Assembly (NCBI GenBank): GCA_030407315.1
Contig: JALQPE010002244.1
Location: 1 to 64,000 of the forward strand
Source of the DNA: Asparagopsis taxiformis
Lineage: Eukaryota > Rhodophyta > Florideophyceae > Bonnemaisoniales > Bonnemaisoniaceae
DNA length: 64,000 nucleotides
Direction of reading: 5' to 3'
In this document: positions 32,885 through 44,247 of the stretch, piece after piece
Layout of the letters: the number at the start of each line of letters is the position of its first letter
Numbering within the stretch: the stretch's first letter is position 1
Position numbers and translations under genes: made by a program
The notes under the pieces: model-generated
What the model was told of the DNA's origin: nothing
Seen by the model: the letters and a program-made list of their open reading frames with translations, nothing else
The model's database searches: none

Positions 32885-33215
32885 CGCCCTATAAGAAAAG
32901 GAATATGTACCCCTGATATGCTTTAGATGAACCAATGATGTACGTGATATCTCTACTGTACGCAAGAGATACTTCGCTGATGTCCGGGAGATGAGCGTAT
33001 GCACATCTCCCGTCCATCCTTGGTGTATCGCTATGCGGCCATCAGCTGAAGAGCAAATGATCCTTATCCGTACATCAGAGGAACACAATGCATGTCATAG
33101 GTACATCATGCGGCCATCTTTGGTACATCTTTAAGGCTTACTGGGACGCAAGGGCGCCGCGAGCCTGAGCCAATGCGCTGGTAACGGAGACGAACGTGTC
33201 AGAGCCGTCTACCGG
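32015..33215 (-). pseudogene. Antisense ORF of gypsy C, C-terminal part, interrupted twice
   Basis: The 267-codon frame 32818-32015 encodes the same protein as 48969-49772 (start MRSDGAYVPRV, end KRSRRY): Arg/Gly-rich, a short helix (AAEEFRAQTLDLTARLATERA), then a Gly/Tyr/Arg-rich tail. Upstream sequence continues to 33215 but is broken by a 258-bp insertion at 32888-33145. It stops exactly at the CACTAC terminus at 33216. The frame break at about 32855 is shared with the gypsy D copy. Confidence 0.8.
32888..33145. mobile_element. 258-bp MITE-like insertion
   Basis: This sequence is absent from the paralogous gypsy D copy. It is flanked by ACGC on both sides (32884-32887 and 33146-33149), while the empty site has a single copy. 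Ends are CCTATAAG... and ...TTACTGGG. It contains several GTACATC and GCGGCCATC phrases. It encodes nothing. Confidence 0.7.
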
Positions 33216-33760
33216 CACTACGGTGTTGAAAAGGGGGCCTCAGACAGTACGGTGAGACAGTGATTTTTACTGTCTGAGACAGTAAAAATCACTATGCCGC
33301 AAATGAAAATTAATGCCACACTTGGAGACAGTGATTTGCACTGTCTGGCAGACAGTACGGAACACTGTCTGCAGACAGTAAAAAACACTGTCTCACCGTA
33401 CTGTCTGAGGCAGTGAATGGATGCAGTAAAAATTAATGATTTATTCAATAGTTGGATATGATGTAATTTACTGTACTGGGCAGTGTTGGCGGATAGTGTT
33501 TTGTATTGGCCAAGGCAACATGGCCGCCGGATAGTGAAATACGCTGCCTGGGACAATAGATGGAACCAACACGGTGCACTGTCCTGGGCAGTACCTGGAG
33601 ACAGTGATTTTCACTGTCCTGGGCAGTACCTGGAGACAGTACTTTGTGCTGCCCTGGGCAGTACCTGTAGACAGTATTTCGTGCTGCCCTGGGCAACACC
33701 TGGAGACAGTAAAAGTAGTGTCCTGATATAGTAAAATTCGGTGTCTGGGAGTGGTGGATG
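33216..33760. repeat. CACTA-1 left terminus and subterminal repeats
   Basis: After CACTACGGTGTTGAA come many direct and inverted GACAGT/ACTGTC motifs (for instance GAGACAGTGATTTTTACTG), then a block repeating CTGGGCAGTACCTGGAGACA at about 33585-33710. The first 120 bp align with the left end of CACTA-2 (shared AAATTAATGCC). Such arrays are the usual transposase binding regions of CACTA elements. Confidence 0.85.
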
Positions 33761-35510
33761 AGATGGAGCGTCACGCTGTCGTGGGCATCTTTCTGGGGTA
33801 GAGGAAGGCAGTTATAGCGCTATGAGGATGGGGCATGGACGGTATTCATATGGGAATGGACAGAATAGTACGGCTAGGAATTTTTATTTCGTAGTGACTA
33901 TGAGCTAGCGAGAGGTATACGCGGTAGGATAGGTAGCAATCTAAGAGGGGGCGATATGGGAAGCTTCACTCTGGATTTGTTTATTTGCGCAGGCTACATT
34001 GAGAATAAACAATCCCTATGTTAAAAATGCTACTACAACTAACACTATTCCGACGAGTAAAACTAAAACTACTAGAAAAGTCTAGAAATCTATCAACTGA
34101 TTGAGCTGCATGAATAAGCTAGGAAATGAAGAGAAGAAGAGAAAATGATGTAGAGAAAGGAAACAAGTTAGTGACGTTGAATTGGAGAGGGAAATTGATG
34201 GTGATTAGGAGACTAACGTACCTTAACAAATACCATTGCATCCCAAATTGAGATATGTACTCAGGCAGAAAAGAAAAGTAGTGGAGAAGTGGTAAGAGAG
34301 AAAGATAAATGAAAGTAGAAGTGGAACACTCACCGACTGGAAACCTGAGAAAGAGAAAACAAATAGAAAACTGGGTTGGTGGCGTGAGTTGTGGAAACGT
34401 ACCATCATGGTTCATATCCGTCGGAGACAAAGCAACAACTTTGGCCTTGGAAGCCGTATTGATGATCTAAAACTTACGCTTTGGAAGCAGTTTAGATGAT
34501 CTATACGGCTTCCACGGCCAGGGTTGTTGCTTTGTTTCCGACGGATATGAAGATGGAAACAGGGATTTCCAGAATCTGTTGTTTAAGTAGCACTCTGCGG
34601 GCGGAAATGACGTGTAGGAGAACAATAGAGGGATGAGTTTGAAACGGAGCGGTGCGATGGGAGGCCCAGAAAAACGATACCTAGGGTGCGAATTACGCTT
34701 TGAAGCACATGACCTGGCAGAACAGGCGCAAAATTATTGTATCTTCTACCGCCTTCTCTAGTCTATAATGACGTCATCACTACAGAAATATAGGAAAAAC
34801 ACTAGCATATGGGGCCTACTGGAAAGGGGGAGGTGAAGAGTAGGAAAAATGGCGCACTTTCCTGGACGAGGAGTCCGCGCTTCCAGTGATGATTTGGACG
34901 GTATATATCGATGACGTCATTGCATGCTCTGAGCACACTTGGCAGGCAGTCAAAGCGGGCCACGTGGATGTGGGCGGCTAGGAAACAGCAGTGTGGGAGA
35001 AATTTTATAATTTTCATGTTGCAAGCGAGCAGTGAATCTGCATTGCAATATATAAATTTATGCTAATTTAAGATATCACACCGAGTACGATTCAACGAGA
35101 GATTGTGCTTTCAACTTTTAAATAGGGCCGAAAATGGTAGAGTATACGAGTAGGAAGTACGTTTATGAGAAAATCAGATTCAGTATTAGTGCCTAGAGCA
35201 TCACTGCGAAATGAACGGCCGTTTTCCGGAAATGGATACATCTTGGCTGGGTTTGTGGTTAGGGGATGCGATACAAGATAGAAAAACGATGTTGAGTCCG
35301 GATGAAATAGCAATCAATGTGCATAAAGCAATGAGCATAGGGCAAAGCATTGTGGTGAACCAGTTCATTGGATCGAATGAAAGCCTGGAAAGGTTTCGTA
35401 ACGGTTAAAAGTAGTAGTACTGTATTGAGATAGTAGTCATGTCATAGAAGTTTAGAGTTGTATTCTATGCAACAAAACTGAGCGAAGAAGAAAAGAACAA
35501 AAACATCAAG
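33761..35510. other. Upstream region of transposase 1, with large hairpin
   Basis: This is non-coding. The main structure is an imperfect inverted repeat at 34411-34551: arms of about 61 nt (TTCATATCCGTCGG...), roughly 55 of 61 paired, with a loop of about 19 nt. CACTA-2 has a hairpin of unrelated sequence at the same relative place (52232-52301). ORFs of 61-103 codons here are not supported. Confidence 0.7.
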
Positions 35511-38500
35511 ATGGCTCCGAGACGGACTCCTATTCGAAAGAAAACCACAAGTCGTAGGACAAAGGCGAGATTCGATTCACTCAATGTGGCCAGTCCCAGT
35601 AAACAGCTTCCTGGGAAACTGCAGGGAGAAATCCGCAGCAGTGATGCAGCCTGCATGAACAAAGAAATCCCGAGAGGTAATGAGCTACGACGTGAGTGTA
35701 CCACAGATGACCTATTGGAGTCCCCAATCCCTATGGGTGACACAATAGAAGGTTGTATTGATGTGTACAGCAACAACGATGAAGCTGGAAGTGACATCTA
35801 CGTAGCATCGAGCACGCTAATGGAATCGGAAGAAGCAACCGGACGAGGTTCTGATTCCATTTCAACTGGAGGCCCGATAGACCGAAATGCTGGGGATGAA
35901 GCATGTGGTGATTTCAAGGCATTACTACAATGGCCTGCGATGTATGGGGCTCTTCAGCTGAGTGGAACTCAAAGAATGACAAGAGCCCACTATGAAGGTA
36001 CCCTGTTCGGAATGAATTTCCGCAGAGATCCAAGTGAGCACGTCCCGTCGGACTCTGTGATGCGACAGAAGATACTACCATTCTTGAGGAAACACTGCTA
36101 TGCAAAGAGCTATGACATCGAGTTTCCGATAGACCTTCGAAAGAGCGGAGCAAGAGCTGCACAGCATCGAGGTGCAGTAGGAACCCGTGGAACAACAGAT
36201 GACAGAGACAATTGTGGAGGAATGGCGAAAGTTCGTATTGTACTCCCAAGCACATGGGCTCTGAAAGATGTCCAGACTCGACCAATCTTTAAAGAATTCC
36301 GCAGTGATGCGAACAATCGAAGCTCGGAAGGAGAAAAATCAACCGCAGAGTGCAGCATTGAAGATTCGTTCATTGCAAAGTGCAGGAGGGGTGTTTTGAG
36401 CGACCCATTCGTTCGCACAGCAGTTGTTCCCATTGACAGCGATGGGAAAAAGGGTTTGAAGCACATTTATGTACCTGATGGAACAGCAATTCGAATCCGA
36501 TGTCATCCAGGAGCTCGTCAGGTTGCCGTCATCGAAAGAGCAAAAGGGTTCAGGAAGAATGACAGAGATGGTGAGAAACTGAAGAGGAGAAGAGTGGCGG
36601 TTACGTCGTTGTGGGAACTTCATGCTAGGACCATAGTTACCTATGAGGCTCGACACGACGGTGAGCATGATGTGCATGTCGAAAAATATCTGCAGCCGCG
36701 AATGTCACATCTATTGGAATGGGAGAGGCAGCACGCTCTGCGAGCGATATCGCAATGTGTAATCGGAGCAGGATCCAAGGGAAAAGGAACACGAGCTGGG
36801 GACGTGATAACCGTTCTATTACCAATTGGAATGGAAGAGGGTGATATTGTTCCACACGTCGTATTGGTGAACAGGTATTTGAAAGAGCAGGTCGGAGAAG
36901 CATCCACCATGTTACTTTGCTTTTCACCGGGCGCGAGCTTTTCTGAAGCCAGAAACCCGCCCGATAGACTAGGAAGCCCCAACTATGAAGAAATTCGTGT
37001 TTCAGGGGTGTTCTCGGATGGTTTCGGAGACCACAGGTCGCAATGGCACCCAGCGTCTCCGCGAGAAGATGCACCATGTTGGGGAAAGCTGGAGGATGGT
37101 CGAAACTACTTTGTTTACCGATTTATCCTTTACACGGATGACTTTGAACCATTCACAAGCAGGAAGGGAAGTTTTGGTGGATGCTATATGTTACCTCTCA
37201 ATCTACCGCCTCGGAAAAGGGGAAGCTACCAAGCGGTTCGAGTGATTGGTTTGCCACCTCCGGGAGTGTCCAAAAATTTTGTATTGCGATATATCGTTCA
37301 AGATATAGTGCGGGGAAGCACAGAGGGTTTCCCAACGAAAAATGCAGAGGGAGAAGATGTTGTGGTATTTCTAGACCCAGTGGGGAGCATTGGAGACTAT
37401 CCTGCAGTTTCACATACCCTGGATGTTCTTGGACACACATCAAACTCTCCGTGCCACATCTGCAGTTTCCGCAAATATGACCTGAGTAGTACTGGCGGCA
37501 CGAAGAATGCATACACTTCGGTAGTGAACGGGCAAACATCGACGCATGCCAGGAGCAAGTATCGGAATGCATCGACACGTAAGGATGCCACAGAAACCCA
37601 GCTTCGCACTCTCGGACTGGCTGCAGAAGAAGGGGAAGATTTACCATTTCATGTCCTGAGCACTTCCTTGGAAGCAGTGCAGGAAGAAGTACCGAAGACG
37701 GAAAACGGAGTTTCAGTTGTCCCATTTTTGACCCGTACCGTTCCGCAGTGATAGCACCTGACCATCTATTGTCTGGACTGGCACAAGATGTACTGAACGC
37801 TTGTATTTCAGCTGCCAGCCCACGAATTAGAGAGGTAGCTGAATTGCAAATTCTGGGCGCTCTGAAGAAGTTCAGGATGGGAAGGCAGAACCGTTTATTT
37901 GGAACCAACAATCTGCTTTCCATGAACATGAGTGACATATTCAGTGTGCTGCTGATAGCACCTATGGCATTCGAAAAAGCAGCTCGAATAATGGATGGGA
38001 AAGGGGAAGGTCATCGTGAAAAATTTGATGGGGCCGTCAAACTAGTAGTGATGTTTCAGAAGCTGGTTTCGTGTATTAGTTTCATGCCCGTATGGTGGAA
38101 AGACGGTCCACATGAAGTAGAGACGGCTGACGGAGAAGGTGGCAGGAATGAATACATTCTGGGAAGAACCGTAGACTACGTGGAGACGTTGAATGAGTAT
38201 TGTCGGAAAGTGAAGGGAGCAGGAGCACATTTGGACAAGCCTAATGTTCATCGTCTTGTCGAGTTTTGTGTTCATACGCTTCCTGCTTACGGCTCTGTGA
38301 AGCACGTGCAGGAGCTTATATTCGAACGGATGCATCAGCCGCTGAACAAAGGTGTGAGAATGTCCAATCACCAAAGCGAACAGCTTTCAGCGCTGGAATT
38401 AGTTCTTGCGGATGACTGGCAGACGAGAGTGGCCATTGTTTTGCGCGAAATCGGCATGGAGCCACAACATTGGTCCTCGTCCGAATGCTCTCAAATGGTC

Positions 38501-39310
38501 AACGTTCTTTCACAGGAGCTAGGGAGAGAAATAGATGTGGAAGACGAGGTAGTGAAAAACTGCTTCCAGGAACCGGTTCTCCAGCTTCTCTCCCAGCGTC
38601 GAGGAAAGATATTGTCGGCGGATGGTGAAATTGTGACGTGGAGGGGGCATGGAGGTATATCTATTGACGAGGTCAAGGAGTACATGAATGGAAAATGTGA
38701 TATAGCAGAGGGTGCTGTAGGTGTTTTCAAACGGTTCTTTACCGAAAGGTACGGAAGCGGAACAAGCGGGTGTGGAAAGTATGCCGAATGGGTGAGAAGA
38801 GTTTCTAGAAGCACTAGGACAGAGTGGGGAAGGAAAACAGTGCAGAGGTCTGGCTCTCTAGAATCAGGAGCTATCATCCATGCTGTTTGCCCTGAACAGA
38901 GGACATGTGAGGATGGTGCAACTTCACAAGCGATTCTGTACCCGGCGTCTCGTCTCACATCAGAGATAATGCGGGGAAGAATTAATTATGAACCGCGGTT
39001 TTTTATTGTTCTAGCGTTCTTTATCCTGAGGAACGAGAGTGCGAGAGATGAGCAAGGTACAGCTTATGGAGTTTGCCTGGGTTTGCAAAAAACTGATGAA
39101 TGAGTGTTCAAGGTCGAAGAGAGGCGACGAACAGTAATTGTGGAGATGAGTGAGGGAGTCACTGAGGTGTTTGGTATGCACTATTGCAATGGGAGTGTAT
39201 GCGAATATGATGAGAACATGAGGGAGGTAAGGCACGGACCCGGACTGCTGGAGGGTGGAGAGATATATGCACTATGTAGGCGAGACGGATTTCCACCGAG
39301 GGCTGCATGA
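35511..39310 (+). pseudogene. CACTA/tnp2-like transposase 1, two lesions
   Basis: It starts MAPRRTPIRKKTTSRR at 35511. Homologous along its length to the intact protein at 53138-56839. The DDE-type core is visible: LYTDDFEPFTSRKGSFGGCY (first Asp), GDYPAVSHTLDVLGHTSNS followed by PCHIC (second Asp and a Cys pair), and LIFERMHQPLNKGVRMSN (Glu). These blocks match the order in transposase family tnp2 (PF02992) and the related KDZ group. A one-base shift in a T5 run at about 37725 and an in-frame TGA at 39101-39103 break the gene; the last 68 codons continue in frame to 39310. The copy is likely inactive. Residue assignment is by pattern, not structure. Confidence 0.85.
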
Positions 39311-40411
39311 TTTTTAGGGAAGAATAAAATGAATAACCAGATGCATCACATATGAATTGTACACTCTAGGACGTTGGTGGATTGGTGCAAAGTAGTGGGG
39401 AGAGGATCTGAGAGGATGGAGGGAGGTATGCTTACAGCAAAGTCATCGTTACGATGACTTTGCTGTAAGAAAACGTTTCATTACAGCGGCCACAATTTTT
39501 TTACCTGGTGAAGAAATCATGGCAGCTGTAATGATTTGTTTTCTTACAGCAAAGTCATCGTTACGATGACTTTGCTGTAAGAAAACGTTTCATTACAGCA
39601 AATTCATCGATTGTTAAGGTTAAGTAACCAACTTTAGGATGTCCAGAGGACCTGCTCGTTGTAAGGAATATTGATCAACTGACGAAGAGGATGCATTTTG
39701 AATCGACTAGGGTAGGAACGCAATGAGATTTAGTATGCAAGAAAACTGAATCGCAGTAGTGAATAGGTAGTTGAAATGAATTCATATTGATGTTCTTTGG
39801 TGTATTGTCCATTGCAGCACATTGAAAACCATTTATATGATCACCGTTTAAATAGCCTATGAATCCTTTGCAGCCGAGTACGCCAATAGGAAGAAATTCA
39901 AGCAGTGGCCTGCACGGGAACCGGTTATTTGTGAGTAGCAAAAGTTAGTGCAGAAATGAATTTTTCAGACTTGTAGGAGAGGTGGATCGTAGTAAATGTA
40001 TAAAACTCACGTAGAATCGATTGGTAGGAATCAATGGTACGGAAGAAGAAGCGAGGTGGAGAGTGTGGATGAAATAGGTTGTTGAAATATGAATGATAAT
40101 TGACGTGGTGAGGTAAACGGGTTCGATTGCATTATATGCGCTAGAGGTACATACTATTAGGTGTAGATTGATGGAAAGGGCTAAACGCTTTGTGGAGGTA
40201 TCAGGATTAGGTAGAGTCAGAGGTGCTGAGCGGGTGCAGCGTAAGGTTCATCAGGACTGAAGGTAGGTAGGGAATGTCTTGTCCGGACAGTATATGAGAG
40301 GAAGCTGAGAGACGGGAAGCGCACTCGGAGGTACCACAATTGTGGATTTCATCGTCTACACAACATTTGAACAGAGAACCGATTGAACGAACTGAGATTG
40401 CAGGGATTACA
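39311..40411. other. Intergenic region with paired 39-nt palindromes
   Basis: The perfect palindrome CTTACAGCAAAGTCATCG-TTA-CGATGACTTTGCTGTAAG occurs at 39431-39469 and 39543-39581. Between the copies lies an inverted TTACAGC...GCTGTAA pair with TTTACC/GGTGAA. The remainder of the region (39600-40411) shows no gene or repeat. Confidence 0.75.
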
Positions 40412-41644
40412 ATGGGAGACAATAGTATCATGAATACTACAGCGGAGAAGAGCAATTCTCCTTCTGCTGAAGAGAAAAGCATCACTATTGCTCAGTACAG
40501 CTCTTCTAAAGTGCAAGTTGATCCTCGCAAAGTGAAGTTTCCGACAGTGACCTCCCGTTTGGTGCGACCGCGTCGTGTAAACGAACTGGCCAGCATTTTC
40601 ATGGATAGAGGTTTCTCTACCACTGGAACTATGATTACAGTCTGCAAAATGGAAGATAACGAAGGAGACGAGTTTTACTGCATCGATGGCTCTCATCGCA
40701 TAGCTGCTCTGCAACTATGCCTGGAGAAGTACTCAGGAAAGAACAGGGATTCCTTGGAATTGGTTTGGGTACAACAGTTGATTGCGCCGAACGGGCGTCT
40801 AATTTTCGATGCGCTGGAGGTTCTGAAACTGTCTCTCGAAGTCAATATACAAACTCACGATGTCGCTTCTGTGAGCATTGCCGACAATGTCTGTGCGGTC
40901 ATAGAGTTTCTCAGGTTTTCCAACCAGATGGATCTTCCTGTTGTCCGGCTTATTCCTATTCTGAAAGAAGTGAGCTATATTCTGCCGTCCGACAGGAACC
41001 GTTCGGAGAACTCGTATAGGCAGTACATCAACATTGCGAAGGGGTTCAATCGCACAGACAGCGTTGCTTTCGTGTACTGGAGCTCTATCCCTAGCGTTTA
41101 CAATGCTTTGGATAGGAACAGAGAAATCGAGGATGCAAGAACCGAGGGAAGAGATCCGGACTTTTCTCGAATTGGCTCTGCCGATATGTACGGGTGCGTG
41201 CTCGATCTTGTCAATAACGCAATATTCCGCAATGGCACGGACGGACGCGGGACGCGCGATAAAGAGTGGTTCCAGTGGTTTGTGCTCGAGATGACAGCGT
41301 CGTGGATAAGGATGAGGAGGAAGAGAGGACTTGTCAGAAATATCGGAAGCGGAAGCCCGTTCACGATGTGCACTTGGCTACTGGCTCTGTTGGCCATCTA
41401 TGACATGGCAGAGGTCGTCCGCAAATGGTTGAACTCTGCAACGATGGAGGAATTCGTGCGAACGGATTTGGCAGCAGAAAACGCAAAGGAGGTCGGGGAT
41501 AATGATCATCGCATTGGAGAGCGCATTGTATTCGTCCTTGTCGACTTTCATGACGACGTGGTAGACAGAAGCAGTCTGAGAACCAAGAACGGGATGTTTA
41601 CACAGGTACCATATGATCGCTGTGGCTCACGGCACAAGGAGTAG
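40412..41644 (+). CDS. ParB-like domain protein 1
   Basis: The ATG at 40412 is chosen over the upstream TTG frame opening at 40340, giving 410 residues. The N-terminal half carries a ParB/sulfiredoxin-fold motif set: an R-P-x-R-V-N-E-L-A helix, GFSTTGTMITVC, then CIDGSHRIAALQ, the hallmark nucleotide-binding loop of ParB-type domains (PF02195). The C-terminal half (IAKGFNRTDSVAFVYWSSIP, MYGCVLDLV) is conserved in the two other ParB-like genes of the window. It lacks the long tail and oxygenase domain of the protein at 57547. Canonical ParB proteins bind centromere DNA and hydrolyse CTP; some relatives are nucleases. Its role in a transposon is unknown; DNA or end binding is a guess. Confidence 0.8.
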   Translation: MGDNSIMNTTAEKSNSPSAEEKSITIAQYSSSKVQVDPRKVKFPTVTSRLVRPRRVNELASIFMDRGFSTTGTMITVCKMEDNEGDEFYCIDGSHRIAALQLCLEKYSGKNRDSLELVWVQQLIAPNGRLIFDALEVLKLSLEVNIQTHDVASVSIADNVCAVIEFLRFSNQMDLPVVRLIPILKEVSYILPSDRNRSENSYRQYINIAKGFNRTDSVAFVYWSSIPSVYNALDRNREIEDARTEGRDPDFSRIGSADMYGCVLDLVNNAIFRNGTDGRGTRDKEWFQWFVLEMTASWIRMRRKRGLVRNIGSGSPFTMCTWLLALLAIYDMAEVVRKWLNSATMEEFVRTDLAAENAKEVGDNDHRIGERIVFVLVDFHDDVVDRSSLRTKNGMFTQVPYDRCGSRHKE

Positions 41645-42382
41645 ATTTTGCCACCAACAGCCGTCCAAACCATCCTCTCGTGATGTTCCTGACTTCACAC
41701 TTCGCTTCTCACGTGAGACAGCAGGGAGTTACGTCCTTCTCCCATCGTGGTAAAGGTACCCTTACCAAGATGGGAGAACGACGAAACTTCCTGCTGCTTA
41801 CAGCCGAAGCCGTTTACCAGGGTTCCTTACAGCAAAGTCATCGTTACGATGACTTTGCTGTAAGAAAAGAAAACATTACAGCAGCCACGATTTCTTTACC
41901 GGGTAAAAATTGTGGCCGCCGTAATGATTTGCTGTAAGGAACCGTTTCCTTGCAGTGGCCGAAGAATTTTTTACCGGGTAAAACATCAGCAAGAATTTTT
42001 ACCGGGTAAAAAATTGTGGCCGCTGTAATGATTTGCTTTCTTACAGCAAAGTCATCGTTACGATGACTTTGCTGTCAGCATCCCCGGTAAACGGCCCGCA
42101 CTGTAATGGGGTGACTGCTTCTCCTACATCGCTCTCTTACTGGTGTTCTACATGCTGCGTTGCTACACAATTTCTCACTCACATCTTTCTAGTTTCTCTC
42201 CTTTTCGTATGCATAGGTATAGCAGTAGAAAAGTGGATAGTTTGCACTCCAGGCCGCAGATGCCTTCCTGCAGTCATGTCACGATTTTTGTAGTCTAGTC
42301 AATAATATCTAGCGCTCTTGGAAGATGATGCACAGTCTATTGTCTCTGCCAATGCGTGTTTACTCAAATCTATCAAAGTAGC
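41645..42382. other. Intergenic region with second palindrome pair
   Basis: The same 39-nt palindrome as at 39431 lies at 41826-41864 and, with one mismatch, at 42040-42078. Between them are ATTACAGC and TTTACCGGGTAAA inverted motifs in three or more copies. Palindrome pairs thus sit on both sides of the ParB-like gene. An imperfect hairpin built on CCCATC...GATGGGAG lies at about 41735-41775. Confidence 0.75.
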
Positions 42383-44240
42383 TCAGTTAGCTGGCCAATA
42401 TTTTCTACCATAGTCGGCAAATATCTCCTCATCAGCTTCAACGTCTCTGGTCAGAACGACCTTGACAGCATGGGGATTCTTGATATTTGAAGCAAAGTCC
42501 GGTTTGTCTATGGCATCGCCTTGTCGAAACTCGGCTGATTGTGTTCGACTCACCTCGGTCGCTTTCTCCGTTCCGTCAATGACCCGACAATCATTGAGGT
42601 AGCTGGTACAATTATAGACCGCTGGAACGAGCCAGACCTTCCGAACAGGTGCGCCCTTCCCTATGTACGTGGTTTCCAATTCCATGTTGTAGTCCTGGAA
42701 CCTCTCTCCTGTGCACCCAAATCCTTCCGGGCCGTACATCACTGATCTCTGCGGTTCCGAGTCTCGAATCTTCGCATAGAAAATCATCCCGTTGTACCAG
42801 CCAATGACCGTCCCCTTCTTCAGTTTCTTCGCCGCGAATACGCCAAACCCACCACCTCTTACCTCCGATTGTGAAACATAGACACCGTAGAATGCGGCAT
42901 CAGCAGCCAGAATCGCGTCCGGGTCTATGCTCCAAAACGAGTGCATGTCCTCGGCCGGCCACTGGTCCATAGGCACCCCGCTCAATCTGTGAAGCATAGA
43001 CCCGTCCTTCTTCATTGACGCAACGAACACAAGCAGATGGTTCGGCAATGCTGTCACAGCAGGTAAACCTTCGGTGCATCTGAGATGTTCTTCTGCCGAA
43101 GCCTTGGAGCTTTTCCTGTGACCGGTACCGACTCGTCCCCAAGAATACTCTCCACCTCACGCTGCAAGATCCCCCATATCGCCCGGCTTTCACCTCACTG
43201 ACGAAAGCATGCAGTATCCACTCCTGCGATGCATCGTGGCACCTTTTTTTCCTTCTCACACCCAATGAACCGACGATATGTACCATCCCTCAACGTCATA
43301 CACGCTATGGCTGTGCTGTACGTTCCCGAGAAGAAATCCATCACGATATCGTTCTGCTTCGAAAATCGTTCCAGAAGCTCACGAAGAGTGGTCAACGCCT
43401 TCTGCTCATGGCGCAGTCGGTTGTTCTGCCCATCGTATTGAGCTTCACCAGCCGACAACCTCGGAACGTTGTCAATCGCGTTGGTGAACCCAGGGTGCCT
43501 CGATATGTCCGGATTGTGCAACCTGTAATCCACCATATCGTACGCAGCCATACCCTTCCCCCGCTTATACGCATGGATAACGAAATCGTGCATATTACGC
43601 AGTGTGCACGTTTTCGTCGATGGATTGGACGTAAAGCTGTGTGGTCGGCGAGATAGCACGACTGGAACACTGTCCACAATCATCTTGCCAGGCTCGGCAT
43701 TTCTGATTGCATCCATCCATGCCACGAGTTGGCGCACGCTGGAATAGATCAGAGCATGGCCGCCAGGCCGAAGAACTCGAACTATTTCACACGCAACACT
43801 CGCCAACTCTTCCGGCTCCAGAATATCGTACTCCGAGTTTTCTCTGCCGCCTTCCCGCCTCGTGTTGAATGGAGGATCAGTGAGCACAAGCTGAACACTG
43901 TCCTCCAACAGGCCATCTTCCAGGAAACTAATTTTGTCCTCCACTTCTTTGCTACATCAGTGGCGTCACAATTCACAGTGTGAATGTAACGCCCCATCAC
44001 AGCTTCCAGCTTGGTGACATATTCTGGCTTGGTTTCCTTTCCGACGTCAACGAGCGGTGCTTCTGTAGGCGATACAGTGTCAAACTCCATAGCGTCATCC
44101 TCTTCCGCACCTTCTCTTGTTGCTGTTTCGCTAGGAACCGCCGCATTATCGTCCTCTCCACCACCGCGATCCAGCCTAGCCTTCTTCCTCTGTGGCTCCA
44201 GACTATCCTCTTCTATATCCTCGCTGCCATTGTTTGGCAC
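42383..44240 (-). pseudogene. Beta-class DNA amino-methyltransferase fused to SET domain, frameshifted
   Basis: Read from 44240 downward: a charged, NLS-like leader (PQRKKARL); the motif LVLTDPPFNT (catalytic motif IV) near 43880; a target-recognition stretch; then DFFSGTYSTAIACM (motif I, SAM binding) and FIGCEKEKK. Motif IV before motif I marks the beta class (PF01555 type); DPPF favours N6-adenine. After a linker comes a SET domain: GGGFGVFAAKKLKKGTVIGW, YLNDCRV, NIKNPHAVKVVLTRD and EEIFADYGRKYW, the usual lysine-methyltransferase signatures. Single-base shifts at about 43946, in a T7 run (43244-43250), in a G5 run near 43170 and near 43062 separate the frames. One fused gene is therefore inferred; two adjacent genes are possible. 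Confidence 0.75.
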
Positions 44241-44247
44241 TGCTGCG

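Larger units (their letters stand above)
33216..44240 (+). mobile_element. CACTA-1: CACTA-type DNA transposon, left part
   Basis: The left terminus CACTACGGTG at 33216 abuts gypsy C sequence; the uninterrupted gypsy D paralog continues straight across this point, so the boundary is exact. Inward lie subterminal repeats, a hairpin, a tnp2-like transposase (35511-39310), a ParB-like gene (40412-41644) and a methyltransferase-SET gene on the opposite strand (42383-44240). No TAGTG right terminus is visible and gypsy gag begins at about 44248, so the end given is only the last non-gypsy position. The assignment of the methyltransferase gene to the element is inference. Confidence 0.7.

Noticed and set aside
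33235..33740. CRISPR-like array of GACAGT repeats
   Set aside because: Repeats are short, in both orientations and unevenly spaced, adjoining a CACTA terminus; this is subterminal repeat structure.
39431..39469. 39-nt palindrome as a tRNA, riboswitch or intrinsic terminator
   Set aside because: It is a perfect stem with a three-base loop and no U-tract or cloverleaf, and it recurs only around the ParB-like gene.
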